From assembly GCF_000972845.2 (NCBI RefSeq), contig NW_020853550.1, positions 1,146,501 to 1,210,500 on the forward strand: a DNA stretch of 64,000 bases, given 5' to 3'. Numbering within the stretch: position 1 is the stretch's first letter; each line of letters opens with the position of its first letter. Below the pieces are notes generated by a model that searched no databases, was not told where the DNA came from, and saw nothing but the letters and a program-made list of their open reading frames with translations. Shown piece by piece: positions 41,403 through 50,798 of the stretch. The stretch comes from Larimichthys crocea (Eukaryota > Chordata > Actinopteri > Sciaenidae). The translations under genes and the position numbers were made by a program.

Positions 41403-43650
41403 CATCACAGACAGCTAGGAATATGGCTTAACAGCAGGGCTCCAGTCAAGCTTGTTATAAACTGAACTAAAATTGATCATTACTGTTTTGCTGTTGACTG
41501 GCTGAATAAGCAACACAGCTGTGTAGGCCATAATCTCAATTTATGTGAGGACAAGAGCACTTTAAGTGTCATGTTTCAGGGTTGTAATTAGGATTTTACT
41601 GCATATCCCCAATATTTCTCCCTGCCCAATTATCTGCTGAGAGGGGCACTTCAGACCTATCTTCATGCCTTCATGCAGATTTGATCTTTTGTTCTTCTTC
41701 ATGAATTATTTACTCAGCATCTGTATTGATCCCCTGCTTGTGTCAATAGGTAAAGGCCCATTGCCAGTGAGCCATAGCTCAAAATGAATAATCCTGGAAA
41801 ACCGCCATGGACCTCAAGAACCTTGAGACATCATCAATGTTAACACAGTCCTCAGAGTTAATTGGCGACTCATTATGTTAAAAACACAGAGTAAGACTAA
41901 TATATGATAATCAGACTTTCAGAAGTGTTGAGTCATTGTTCTGCTGGAGTAAACAATGTATCAAAGAGAAAGCACACGCTGCCCGATATAAACACAGTAA
42001 GCAAGAGATGACGATGAAATGATATAGACGATATAATGTGATATAATCTCTGCACTATTACGTGTGTTTTTCTTTGAGGGTAAAACATTATGGGAATCTG
42101 TTTGGATCAACTGATGATCAGTTGATGTAGCACACAAGAGCCTGGTGTCAGATGATCAAACTCTAAATCTGTCTTGTGTCTGTACATAACTCATCAAAGC
42201 CTTCTCTTGGTTCACTGAAGTGCTATGACAATGTCAGCTACAGTACATCTGCCTTAGTTTGTTTGGTTGTTGATAGAAGTCTGAAAGCCTCAAAGGAAAC
42301 AGCCTTGTGCTGCATTTCCGACCTTCTGCTTCTGCAACCCTCATCACTTCTTTCAAATCCCACATGAACAACCTGCCACTCAGCAAAAACAGACTTTCTG
42401 ATGATTCACTGATCATAACATATACATGCCAGTTCATTACAGTTTACCTCTGATCTTTAATGTTGGCTTTTAGAAAACAAACTGTTAATAAATCAATAAA
42501 ACCTCAAAATTGTTTCCCAGGTGAACTGATGTGTAACTGACGATACAACCTTCAGCCTTGTTCTATATAAACCCTTATTTCTGAGCTGCTGACAAAGTCA
42601 AGAGTACAGAGTTTCCCCAGTCAACAGAGGAAGAAAAATATCCTGAATAACTTAATTCAAGTCGGTGAAAGGGCAGATATTCAATTGGAAGGCACAAGGC
42701 TGAAACACTTGAAGTTGAGACAAAATCAAATGGAGATTTTCATGTTTGTGAAATTACTTCATCAGTTCTTTACCGTTCATCTTCGATACATTGGACGCAT
42801 TTTGCAATATATCTTTTAATATTTACTTTATGGTTGCTCAGCTGATGTCAGTGAGTTCAATAAATCTTTTTATAGTTCTTTATAAAAAATATATGATATA
42901 GAAAATGTGGTACTGCAGATCCTTTAGGCACAGTTTTAAAAATGTTGCTTGTTGGAAAAATGTTGTTATCCTTTATGCTTATGTGTTTTTTCATTTAGAG
43001 ATGACTCAGCGTCACCTTACATGTGTGTGCAGGGATAATTACTGTGTGCTCAGCTTCAGGGATGTTTTCAAATGAACAGATAGCTGTAATGGCAACTGCA
43101 CCCCAACATATAAGGTTTTTTGACCATACATGGCTTAAAATGTCCATGTTGAAACTATGAGTTGTAGGTGTCACTCTTTCCTGTTTAGGAGGTGGCCACT
43201 TTCAATATAAGTATGTGTTGAACAATTGAACCTTTGAACATTTACTGAACCACAGAGTCTGTAAGTTGTTCCCTTGCTGCACTATTAAAGGATCTATCTT
43301 AAAAGTCTGACAGTGTTCTGAAGGTTACTGAATAATTTTCCTGACATTATTAATAGTTTTTTAATGAAAGTGTGATTATGTGCTTAAAATCCTAAAAAAT
43401 AAAAAGATATTTCAAAAACACAACATACTATAGTAGCTGACATTTCTACAGATAATTCAGAAATAGTCCAGTTTTATCCAAAGCTGGGATGCACACCAGT
43501 GAAGATGTTCATTCCACTGAATATGACATTAAGGGCCCATCTGGCCTGCAGAGAGCCTCATTGATTGGTGTGGTTCTGAAAGGGGGGTTATTATGTCATT
43601 AATGTCAGCTATGCACATTGAAAAAGACAGAGGTAATGTTAGCGGCTCAC

Positions 43651-43713
43651 CTGATGAGCGTCCAGATCAATGATGGTAGCTCTGGAGATGCCTTCCACTC
43701 TCTCAAACAGAAA
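43651..43713 (-). CDS. hdac11: hdac11 exon 8: zinc-ligand exon
   Basis: Encodes exactly 21 residues, FLFERVEGISRATIIDLDAH plus Q, identical in family pattern to human HDAC11. D192 and H194 in DLDAHQ are zinc ligands (human D181 and H183). The acceptor is TTTCAG|TTT and the donor is CAG|GTGAGC, with phase 0 on both sides. The hAT element's left end is about 200 bp from this exon's acceptor. Confidence 0.97.
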
Positions 43714-43911
43714 CTGAAACATGAATGGGACAATATTTACTTCCTCTCTGAAGACGACACATGCACAGTTCAGATTCTCACCAAGGGAATAAAACTTATA
43801 TTACATTAGAGCTAAAGCACAGAAAAGTTCCTCATCCTTTGGTTAGAGGCAGCTAGATGTCTTTCTACCACTTACTTTTAGTGAACAGGTTACAGCTACA
43901 TGTAAACCACA

Positions 43912-43919
43912 TTCCACTG
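43912..43919. repeat. Left target-site duplication TTCCACTG of the hAT element
   Basis: Eight bases identical to 46949-46956 on the other side of the element. Zero mismatches between the copies supports a young insertion. Confidence 0.93.
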
Positions 43920-46900
43920 CATGGGCGGAGTTTGCGGGGGGGCAGGGGGGGCAGTGCCTGTGGCTGAAATATGTAATGGCATTAAGTAAACGAAATGGCA
44001 AAAAATAAATGTTTTTGACCGTACTGGTTTTTTTTTTTTTTTAAGTCCGAAATAAACTACAATATATTGTGACAGTAATATGAATCATATTATCTTTTGT
44101 TTTAGAATACATTTCGTTTTAAGCAGTCATATGGCGTAGTGACGTTATCTGTTTACGTCGGCTACGTGGTGGTTTCCAGCTCAGTGTCAGTCTTGCTATT
44201 TAGTAATACAGTTCAGTTGTATAGTAGTGTTATTACAGTGGTATAAGTGAATGCCAATGGATATTCGGCGTTTTTTAAGACGTCCCTCGACCAACATCCC
44301 ACAAACAGCCGAGGAAGAGCCGCCAGGACCGACATATAACGCGGACCTAGAAACACCTGCGACCAGCTCGGGGATAGCAACCCTGGCTAGCTCTCAATCG
44401 GATCTTGTGAGTGTTTCATCCGGCTTAGCAGAGCAACTACCAAATGATCTTGGCGAGAAGCACTGTTGTCCTAAGCAACCTATTCTTACGGAATTTCCCT
44501 CAAAATTGTTCGGAAACATTAAACGGTCATTTTCCACGTATTATTACAACAAGTACTGTTGGCTTGAATACTCTATTTCAAAGGATGCTGTCTTCTGTTT
44601 CGTCTGCCGCCACTTCCAGACTAACAGCAGCGTGGAGGAGTCTTGGCGAAAAGGCATAAGTGACTGGAAAAAACTTAGCACAAAACTAGAAAAGCATGCA
44701 AATTCCCTGGCCCACCAGAGCTGTATGGTTAAATGGGACAACTTTAAACAAAGTAGTTGTGGATCGATAGCTGCCAAGTTGTCGGACAGCCACAACGCCA
44801 CTGTTGAGAAGAACAGATCTTATCTTTGCAAAGTCGTGGATATCGTGAGGTTGCTATCTTCACTTGGATTGCCTTTCCGTGGACACAGGGAGGCTAACAA
44901 TTCAGAATCCCGGGGGAATTATCTTGAGGTTTGCACATTCTTCTCGAAATATGATTCTGACTTTCAAAGTATGCAGTCAAATTATTTCAATGCCACAAGC
45001 CCAGATTTTCAGAACGAAATAATTGAGATATGTGCAAATCTGGTTCGTACAGAAATTGCAGAGAAAGTACAGGACACTGGATTTTTTGCTGTAATCGCAG
45101 ATGAGGCCAGGTCATCGAAAACTGAGCAACTCTCGCTTTGTTTAAGATATACAGAGCAGCTCGAAATCAAGGAGCGTTTTTTGTGTTTTATTGATTGTTC
45201 GGCATCTCGAAACGCAGCTGGGCTCGTGGACGCCATAAACACAGGATTGGAGATGTGTAGACTCAAAAATATCCCAATTGTTGCCCAGAGTTATGATGGC
45301 GCATCTGTAATGTCTGGCCAAGTTTCTGGAGTGCAGCAGCGCATCAAAGAGATGCATCCATACGCAACATACATACACTGCTTGGCGCACAAACTGAATC
45401 TTGTGCTTGTGGACTGCTGCACCGTTAACCGTAGTGTCAAAACATTCCTGAATGTTATCGGCAAACTGTACTCTGTCTTTGCAGAGCCGTCAAACCACCA
45501 TCGCTTTATTGAAGTCCAGAAATCGCTGAATATGAAACCGACAGAAATTGCGCAGCCCAGCGAGACGCGCTGGGCATGCAAGTGGCGTTCTCTCCACGCA
45601 GTTAAAACACACTACGCTGCAATTACACAGTGCCTGAGAGAAATGAGGGATGACGGAGAGAAGTGGTCAGTGGAGGCCACTGGTCTTTATGAACACATGG
45701 CCAGGTTGTCATTCATTACATGTCTCATTGTACTTGAAGACATTTTGCGTGTGATTCATGTCACGCACAAAGCCCTACAGTCCTCCAACCTCACACTTTC
45801 CGAAGCTGCCGTGCTTACGGACAACCTAAAGGCGCACTTCGTATCCCAGAGACAGGATGATAAATGGGACGATGTATGGGGATTAGTGAAACAGTTCTGC
45901 CGAGACAACAACATCTCTGTATCCGAGGATGTGAACATTCAGCGTCAGACACCTGCTGGTCCAGGACCAGTTCCACCAAAAAGAAAACGGGCAACACAAC
46001 CCCCCACCGCTCTCGACAGTTTCCTTATAACAACGACTTTGGGCCACAGAGAAGAAACTGCTGTAAATGCGGTGCAGATGTCCCAGAGTGAGTCCCATGG
46101 ATTCCAACAGCACCTGTATTTCCCAGTGCTGGATACCATCATAGGCGAACTGGACAGACGCTTCACGGGAGAAGCTGTTGAACTTGCACAGGCCTGTGCA
46201 GCAGTGTTAAGATGCGACAAAAATGGAATTGAACCCCTCATACAAAAATATGCACAGCCTCTGAAAATTAACCATAGCCTTGTTGGGGCAGAGATGGACC
46301 TTGTTAAAGCCTCTACTGTCGGAGATGTGACACGTGAACATCTTCAAAAAACTGTGACAAAGGCCATATACCCAAATCTATACAAGATGCTGCAGTTGGC
46401 ACTGACTCTGCCTGTTGGATCTGCCACATCTGAGAGAAGTTTTTCTGCCATGCGAAGGATTCGGAACTGGCTACGGCTAACCATGGGAGCAACAAGGTTT
46501 TCGGCTCTTGCTGTTCTCCACATCGAGGGCGACATAACCGCCAAGCTGTCTCCGGAGACTATAGTGGATGTTTACGCCGGACGCAAAAAAAGACGTCTTC
46601 TTCTGCACTAGGTAAGACAATTTCTTTAAATAAACGGTTAGCATCTACTGTGTACTGTATCCTGTTGCAACTACTGATTATGGTGCGCTGTTATTTGGAA
46701 CCGACTAGGCCTACACAATGTCACTTCCCTTATAAAGACACAGTGTGGTCAAAACATTTTGACATTTTAATTAGGATTAGAATTAGAATTCTTTAAGTCC
46801 GACCCTGGCCTATCTTGTGTGCCATCATGTGTGTGTGAGTTTGCTTATATGTGCGTATGCGCGCCCGTTCGCGTGAGAGCGCGCCCGTTTGTTGAAAGCG

Positions 46901-46948
46901 CTTGGCAATTTTTGCCCCCCCTGACGCAAAAGTCAAACTACGCCTATG
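43920..46948 (+). mobile_element. Complete hAT-superfamily DNA transposon in hdac11 intron 7
   Basis: The termini are 15-bp imperfect inverted repeats, CATGGGCGGAGTTTG on the left and CAAACTACGCCTATG on the right (13 of 15 paired). The element is bounded by a perfect 8-bp direct repeat, TTCCACTG, at 912-919 of the 43-kb block (43912-43919) and at 49-56 of the 46.9-kb block (46949-46956). An 8-bp target duplication is the hallmark of hAT transposition. The 3,029-bp element holds one uninterrupted transposase ORF with about 330 bp on each side. A G-rich stretch (43936-43953) and a mirror-image run of C near 46914-46921 lie just inside the ends. It is inserted antisense to hdac11; without it the intron would be about 467 bp. 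The intact ends, target duplication and ORF indicate a recent insertion. Confidence 0.95.
44251..46611 (+). CDS. hAT transposase, TTF-type zinc finger / DUF4371 / hAT dimerisation (ZMYM1-like)
   Basis: A 786-residue intact ORF. It starts MPMDIRRFLRRP at the first ATG and ends with TAG at 46609. Domains in order are: a low-complexity Ser/Thr-rich leader (1-75); a TTF-type zinc finger at about 82-165 with W104, C116, C119, H121, H149 and H155; a DUF4371/RNase-H-like catalytic region; a basic stretch PPKRKR near 575 that could be a nuclear signal; and a C-terminal hAT dimerisation region (about 690-775) with SATSERSFSAMRRIRNWLR. The hAT catalytic triad appears complete: D284 (ADEA), D349 (SYDGAS) and E728 (TSERSF). 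The conserved RW motif is at 440-441. Such proteins are usually annotated in fish as 'zinc finger MYM-type protein 1-like'. It excises and reinserts its element by cut and paste. An AATAAA at 46629-46634 follows the stop. No frameshift or premature stop is seen, so activity is possible but untested. Confidence 0.95.
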   Translation: MPMDIRRFLRRPSTNIPQTAEEEPPGPTYNADLETPATSSGIATLASSQSDLVSVSSGLAEQLPNDLGEKHCCPKQPILTEFPSKLFGNIKRSFSTYYYNKYCWLEYSISKDAVFCFVCRHFQTNSSVEESWRKGISDWKKLSTKLEKHANSLAHQSCMVKWDNFKQSSCGSIAAKLSDSHNATVEKNRSYLCKVVDIVRLLSSLGLPFRGHREANNSESRGNYLEVCTFFSKYDSDFQSMQSNYFNATSPDFQNEIIEICANLVRTEIAEKVQDTGFFAVIADEARSSKTEQLSLCLRYTEQLEIKERFLCFIDCSASRNAAGLVDAINTGLEMCRLKNIPIVAQSYDGASVMSGQVSGVQQRIKEMHPYATYIHCLAHKLNLVLVDCCTVNRSVKTFLNVIGKLYSVFAEPSNHHRFIEVQKSLNMKPTEIAQPSETRWACKWRSLHAVKTHYAAITQCLREMRDDGEKWSVEATGLYEHMARLSFITCLIVLEDILRVIHVTHKALQSSNLTLSEAAVLTDNLKAHFVSQRQDDKWDDVWGLVKQFCRDNNISVSEDVNIQRQTPAGPGPVPPKRKRATQPPTALDSFLITTTLGHREETAVNAVQMSQSESHGFQQHLYFPVLDTIIGELDRRFTGEAVELAQACAAVLRCDKNGIEPLIQKYAQPLKINHSLVGAEMDLVKASTVGDVTREHLQKTVTKAIYPNLYKMLQLALTLPVGSATSERSFSAMRRIRNWLRLTMGATRFSALAVLHIEGDITAKLSPETIVDVYAGRKKRRLLLH

Positions 46949-46956
46949 TTCCACTG
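46949..46956. repeat. Right target-site duplication TTCCACTG of the hAT element
   Basis: Perfect copy of 43912-43919, directly abutting the right terminal inverted repeat. Confidence 0.93.
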
Positions 46957-47217
46957 TCCCCATTCCTTGGAAAAAATATATTCCAAAGTTCAGACAAAGC
47001 TAACATGAAAAGCTGTAATGCTTTAACATATTAGCTATCATTAGCCACCACAAGTTATGGTCTATATCTAACCAAGTAAAGCTGTGAAAAACTACGTACT
47101 AAAGTGCATTTAAGTAACAGTTACATAGTCTTACAGTCTTTAATCGAATAATACCTCCGGCTGAATGCCAACAGGCTTCTCCCTATGTGTCACCACAGCT
47201 TGTATCATCTGTCTTAC

Positions 47218-47294
47218 CTTGATGGCCAGAGTGATGTCAGCGTAAGCACAAAAGCCCCCTCCCCTGTCGCCGGAGCAGTGGTGAAAACCTCCTC
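47218..47294 (-). CDS. hdac11: hdac11 exon 7: catalytic His-His exon
   Basis: Encodes GGFHHCSGDRGGGFCAYADI followed by TLAIK, completing a split Gly codon at its start. The paired histidines fall at residues 153-154 and correspond to human H142/H143, the general base pair of zinc-dependent deacetylases. The acceptor is TTTCCCAG|GAGG and the donor is AAG|GTAAGA. The hAT transposon lies in the intron immediately downstream, with its right end about 270 bp from this exon's donor. Confidence 0.97.
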
Positions 47295-47835
47295 CTGGGA
47301 AACAGAAAATCCACTGGCTAAGTGTAGGGTCCATTATACAAGCCGAGCAGCTCACTGCACATCTGAGTAGTCTATTATTCTAAACAACCATAACTGGTGA
47401 TTTAAAATAGGTTTCTATTGAGTTTATTGGGTCTTTTAAAGATTGCTGCTGTCCCCCTGTGGTACAACAATAGGTGTATTGACATTGGAATGGGAATGTC
47501 CAATTGCTCCTAAAATACCAGAAGAGCAGCAGGAAAGGAGATTTTTTAAATTGGGATGATACTAATTTATTCAGGTTAAGAGTTATGGTCCCCTCTGCCC
47601 TGCTATGCTCATGTTCATTAAACCATAGTCTAGAGTAGAATATTAATAAAGGCTAGTAAGGCGACAGGTGAAATATGATTATCATTTATTGTCTGGCTCC
47701 AAAAAACAGTCCTTTAAAAAGCCTCTACATCCTCATAGTGTTGAGACACATGCAACACACCAATACGCAGATGTCAGACACATTTGAATAGCCTTTATAT
47801 CTTTATTAACATCCTGTTTATTGATGCAGAACAAT

Positions 47836-47848
47836 CCCCCCCCCCCCC
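47836..47848 (+). repeat. Homopolymer C13
   Basis: Thirteen C within hdac11 intron 6, about 1.3 kb before the coiled-coil ORF. Confidence 0.9.
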
Positions 47849-49125
47849 GATTCATCAACACAGAGTGTGAAGTAGCTGAGTAAGCAGCAGGTACAAAGTA
47901 AAAGCCTGATGCAGCCTTTTTTTTTTTGTTCCCTGCTTGGCACAAACTGGAAGGGGAGGAGTGAAGGATGACCATGGCTTTTCAGCCAAAGACCTCCTAC
48001 TCAAATAGCTTGTCCACTGATGGCAGCAAGTCAGCAAGGAACTGTACCCCTGCCCCAAATGGCTGTCCTATTAAATCACTTATGTGCAAATGCGTCAAGA
48101 TACCGCACTGTACTGTGACAATGATATTAGAGAGGATGATACCTGAGAGAGCGGACGATATTATCTGATTAGAGAAGAACTAATGTCAAGTCCATAGTTC
48201 AGTTTTAAGGATGAGATTCGGACTGTGTCAGCATGACAGCACAGATTAGAGCCTCTGATCTCTTTGGTGAGAATTTCATGATAGCATCTGATGACTGTCA
48301 AAACGGTGTCATACAAGGGTGTGGATGAAAAAAGATAAAAATCCATGTTGAATGGTTTTGAATGTGAATAAATGAATGAATGTATTATTGTGTTTATATT
48401 GAATGTTCACTGCCAGAACACAAAACTTGAATGCATTCCAGTCATTTTTCCTACAATATCCACTCCTGAAGCATGATTCATGTTTTTATTGTATATTAAG
48501 ACAACTCTGAGCACCTGTTTAAGGGTAGGTTAGAGAAAGACTGCATTCCACTGAAGAAGTCAATGAAGCACAACCAGTAAACTGTCATCTTTCCCAAAGT
48601 TTAACGACTGCTAGCAGCCTAATCCTAACCACACATGGGATATTGGACATGAACCTGTTCCCAGGTTAAAGTTCTACACTTCCTGTAAATGGAGTATAAA
48701 TAAATAAACATATTTTGCATTTCTAAAAATGTTTCCACTTGCTTCTCCATTAGAAAGGAGCTCCCCAGAGCTCAATCTCATGCAGGGCCCCAAAAGGGGG
48801 CTGAGGCTGGCCCTGATGATCATTTTGGTCATACACTTGAATTGAATTACATTTTCTCTAATTCAAATTTGAACAGGTCTTTATTATCTTGTGGTATGTG
48901 TATCAATTACAAAAGTGTTTTGGTAAAGTTGTGATTCTGAGAACAAAAAACAGCAGGGGTCCAGCTGTGATGCTCACTGCTGGAGCTGGTTAACACTACA
49001 CTGCTATATTTTTGTTCAATCTTCGGAATTTGAAATGGTTCCATTCTCTGTATACATGTTTCTCTGGAGACAAACCATACGTAATCATCAGATGCAGACT
49101 TGTAAGATACAGTACCTGTTTGAAC

Positions 49126-49941
49126 ATGAATGAAACAACAAAACTGAATCCACCATTGAAAATGGAGACAAATGACAGCAATGATAAGCAGAGGTGCTTG
49201 GGCCCTTACAAGTTAGCCAAACTGCTGCAGGACTGCGAGATTCAGAAGAAGGCACTTGCTTCACAAGTCGAGGAGTTAGAGGGTCAACTCGAAAGTGCCA
49301 AGACTCCAGAGAAAGAAAAGATCAAGGAGCTTAATGCCCAGCTGAAGGACCAAACTGAAGAAATACAGGCTCTCCATCAACAGGTGAAGGAGGTGGATGT
49401 GGCTCTGCAGCGTGCCAGGGAAGAGTCTGATGGAGCCAAGACTGTGAATGGGATGCTGACTAAACAACTGAGCAGGTTGATGCAACAGTTGGATGAGGAG
49501 AAGACTCTGAAGAACAAGTTCATGGCTGCGGAGAAGAAAGCACAGAATCAAGTCAAAATTGAAAGAGAAACTAATGCCAGCCTTCAGGAGCAACTGACAC
49601 ATGAGAACAGATGTCATGCAAAAAAGGTGTTAACCGATCTGTTGGTCATCAGAAACCTGCAAGAGAAAGTGAAGAAGATCCAGGTTCTCCAGAAAAATGC
49701 CTCAGAGAGGGAGATGTCATTTACCAAAGAGCTGGAGGATTTCAGATCACGAGTCAAACTGCCCCAGGAGGAAACTGCCAAGCTGAAGGTGGAGGTGCTG
49801 GAAATGGAGGCTGTGCCTGATCCAAATGACGTCCAGCCTCTGAGAAATGTCAGCGTCGACGGAGAGCAACTTCCAAAAACAACAAACAAGCGTACATTGT
49901 GGAGAAGATTCTGCTACTTTGTGGGGCTGACGAAGAATTGA
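49126..49941 (+). CDS. Unrecognised intronless coiled-coil protein nested in hdac11 intron 6
   Basis: A 271-residue ORF from the first ATG (MNETTKLNPPLK) to TGA at 49939. From about residue 25 to 225 it is Glu/Lys/Gln/Leu-rich with heptad-like spacing (for example LASQVEELEGQLESAK), indicating a long parallel coiled coil. The C-terminal tail NKRTLWRRFCYFVGLTKN is basic and aromatic and could be a membrane or partner anchor. I see no signal peptide or known catalytic motif. The open frame extends 38 codons upstream without an ATG, and an acceptor-like ATCATCAG at 49084-49091 leaves room for an unseen 5' exon. Two overlapping AATAAA signals occur at 49969-49978. No poly-A tract or flanking duplication marks it as a fresh retrocopy. 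It could be an old retrogene or the last exon of a plus-strand gene. An 813-nt open frame with this composition is unlikely by chance. Confidence 0.65.
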   Translation: MNETTKLNPPLKMETNDSNDKQRCLGPYKLAKLLQDCEIQKKALASQVEELEGQLESAKTPEKEKIKELNAQLKDQTEEIQALHQQVKEVDVALQRAREESDGAKTVNGMLTKQLSRLMQQLDEEKTLKNKFMAAEKKAQNQVKIERETNASLQEQLTHENRCHAKKVLTDLLVIRNLQEKVKKIQVLQKNASEREMSFTKELEDFRSRVKLPQEETAKLKVEVLEMEAVPDPNDVQPLRNVSVDGEQLPKTTNKRTLWRRFCYFVGLTKN

Positions 49942-49968
49942 GACTAGTCTAAAGCAGCTAAGACATTT

Positions 49969-49978
49969 AATAAATAAA
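49969..49978 (+). terminator. Overlapping AATAAA polyadenylation signals after the coiled-coil ORF
   Basis: Two AATAAA hexamers overlap about 28-37 nt beyond the stop codon, and a GTTGATTCC/TTTTATTT-rich stretch follows. This supports the plus-strand ORF as a transcribed unit. Confidence 0.5.
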
Positions 49979-50400
49979 ATGATAAATGATGATAACATTT
50001 CTGCTTTATAAAATTGTTGATTCCTTTTATTTCTCTTCTCACTGCTATGAAATAGGTGGGGCTCAGTTGAAAAACCATGATGTCATGCACTTTCATGCAC
50101 CTATCAGGATTTAGGATTTAACATTTAAATTAACATCTACTGACAGTTGGTTGGTTGCTGTCAGTAAATTGAATCAAATCATCCCCACACAATCCTGAGG
50201 AAGTAGATTAGTTGAGTATTTAAAAGTTAAAGAGGTACTGCACACTCCATTGTGTGTGTTTTAGTTCTACATTATATGACTGTACTGTGATGAAACATAA
50301 CGCTGAAGTTCATAGTGACATTCTCATCAAATTGATAAAAATCTGTATTTGGATTTGGATTTCTGAAAACGCCATCCTGCAAAGCCAATGGCGACATAGA

Positions 50401-50438
50401 TTACATAGATTAGCCCTGTTTGGGGCTAATCTATGTAA
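50401..50438. repeat. Perfect 16-bp inverted repeat, loop TGTTTG
   Basis: TTACATAGATTAGCCC at 50401-50416 is exactly complementary to 50423-50438. It lies in hdac11 intron 6, 318 bp past the donor of the 43-nt exon 6, and about 460 bp beyond the coiled-coil ORF's stop. Confidence 0.92.
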
Positions 50439-50755
50439 GAACAATGATATAAAACGGAATGTTAACATCTAATTAGAATTAGATGGCCCACCGTGCCCCC
50501 ACCCTTGAGCGGTAGCTGTTGAATCTGTGCTCATTTTATACTGATCCATTCAGTTTATGCTGTTTTCTGCTAACCCTCTACTTTCTATTTTAGTGCAATG
50601 GTTCAGACTTTTAATGTAGTCTGTAGAAAGTTCTTTAAAAATCCAGAAAACTCAGATAAGGCTGGAAAATGACAGTGACTGGTATCTCACTCTCACATGC
50701 TAGAGGTTGCAGCTGGATTGGTTGTCTGTTCATGCGTAATGGGTATCTCACTTAC

Positions 50756-50798
50756 CTACATTTATAGCCCATCCTCTGTCAACAGCTAGTTTTCCTGC
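50756..50798 (-). CDS. hdac11: hdac11 exon 6 (43-nt small exon)
   Basis: Encodes AGKLAVDRGWAINV plus one base of a glycine codon (human AGKLAVERGWAINVG). The acceptor is TTTTACAG|GCAGG and the donor is GTAG|GTAAGT. At 43 nt it is easily missed by gene finders. It is flanked by introns of 4.1 kb and 3.5 kb, the second containing the plus-strand coiled-coil ORF. The exon is required to keep frame: exon 5 exits in phase 0 while exon 7 enters in phase 1. Confidence 0.96.

Larger units (their letters stand above)
38918..43650 (-). other. hdac11 intron 8 (largest)
   Basis: 4,733 bp. Holds two copies of a short dispersed repeat (40138, 40630), a CA microsatellite (41349) and a small palindrome ATCAACTGATGATCAGTTGAT split by TGA at 42106-42126. 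Nothing else is recognised. Confidence 0.8.
43714..47217 (-). other. hdac11 intron 7, mostly the hAT element
   Basis: The intron is 3,504 bp. Of this, 3,037 bp are the hAT transposon plus one duplicated target copy. The remaining ancestral intron is ordinary AT-rich sequence without other recognisable features. Confidence 0.9.

Noticed and set aside
45945..46241. Minus-strand frames of 60-98 residues opposite the transposase
   Set aside because: Antisense shadows of the transposase ORF.
49276..49889. Minus-strand frames opposite the coiled-coil ORF
   Set aside because: Leucine-rich antisense shadows of a Glu/Lys/Gln-rich coding sequence.
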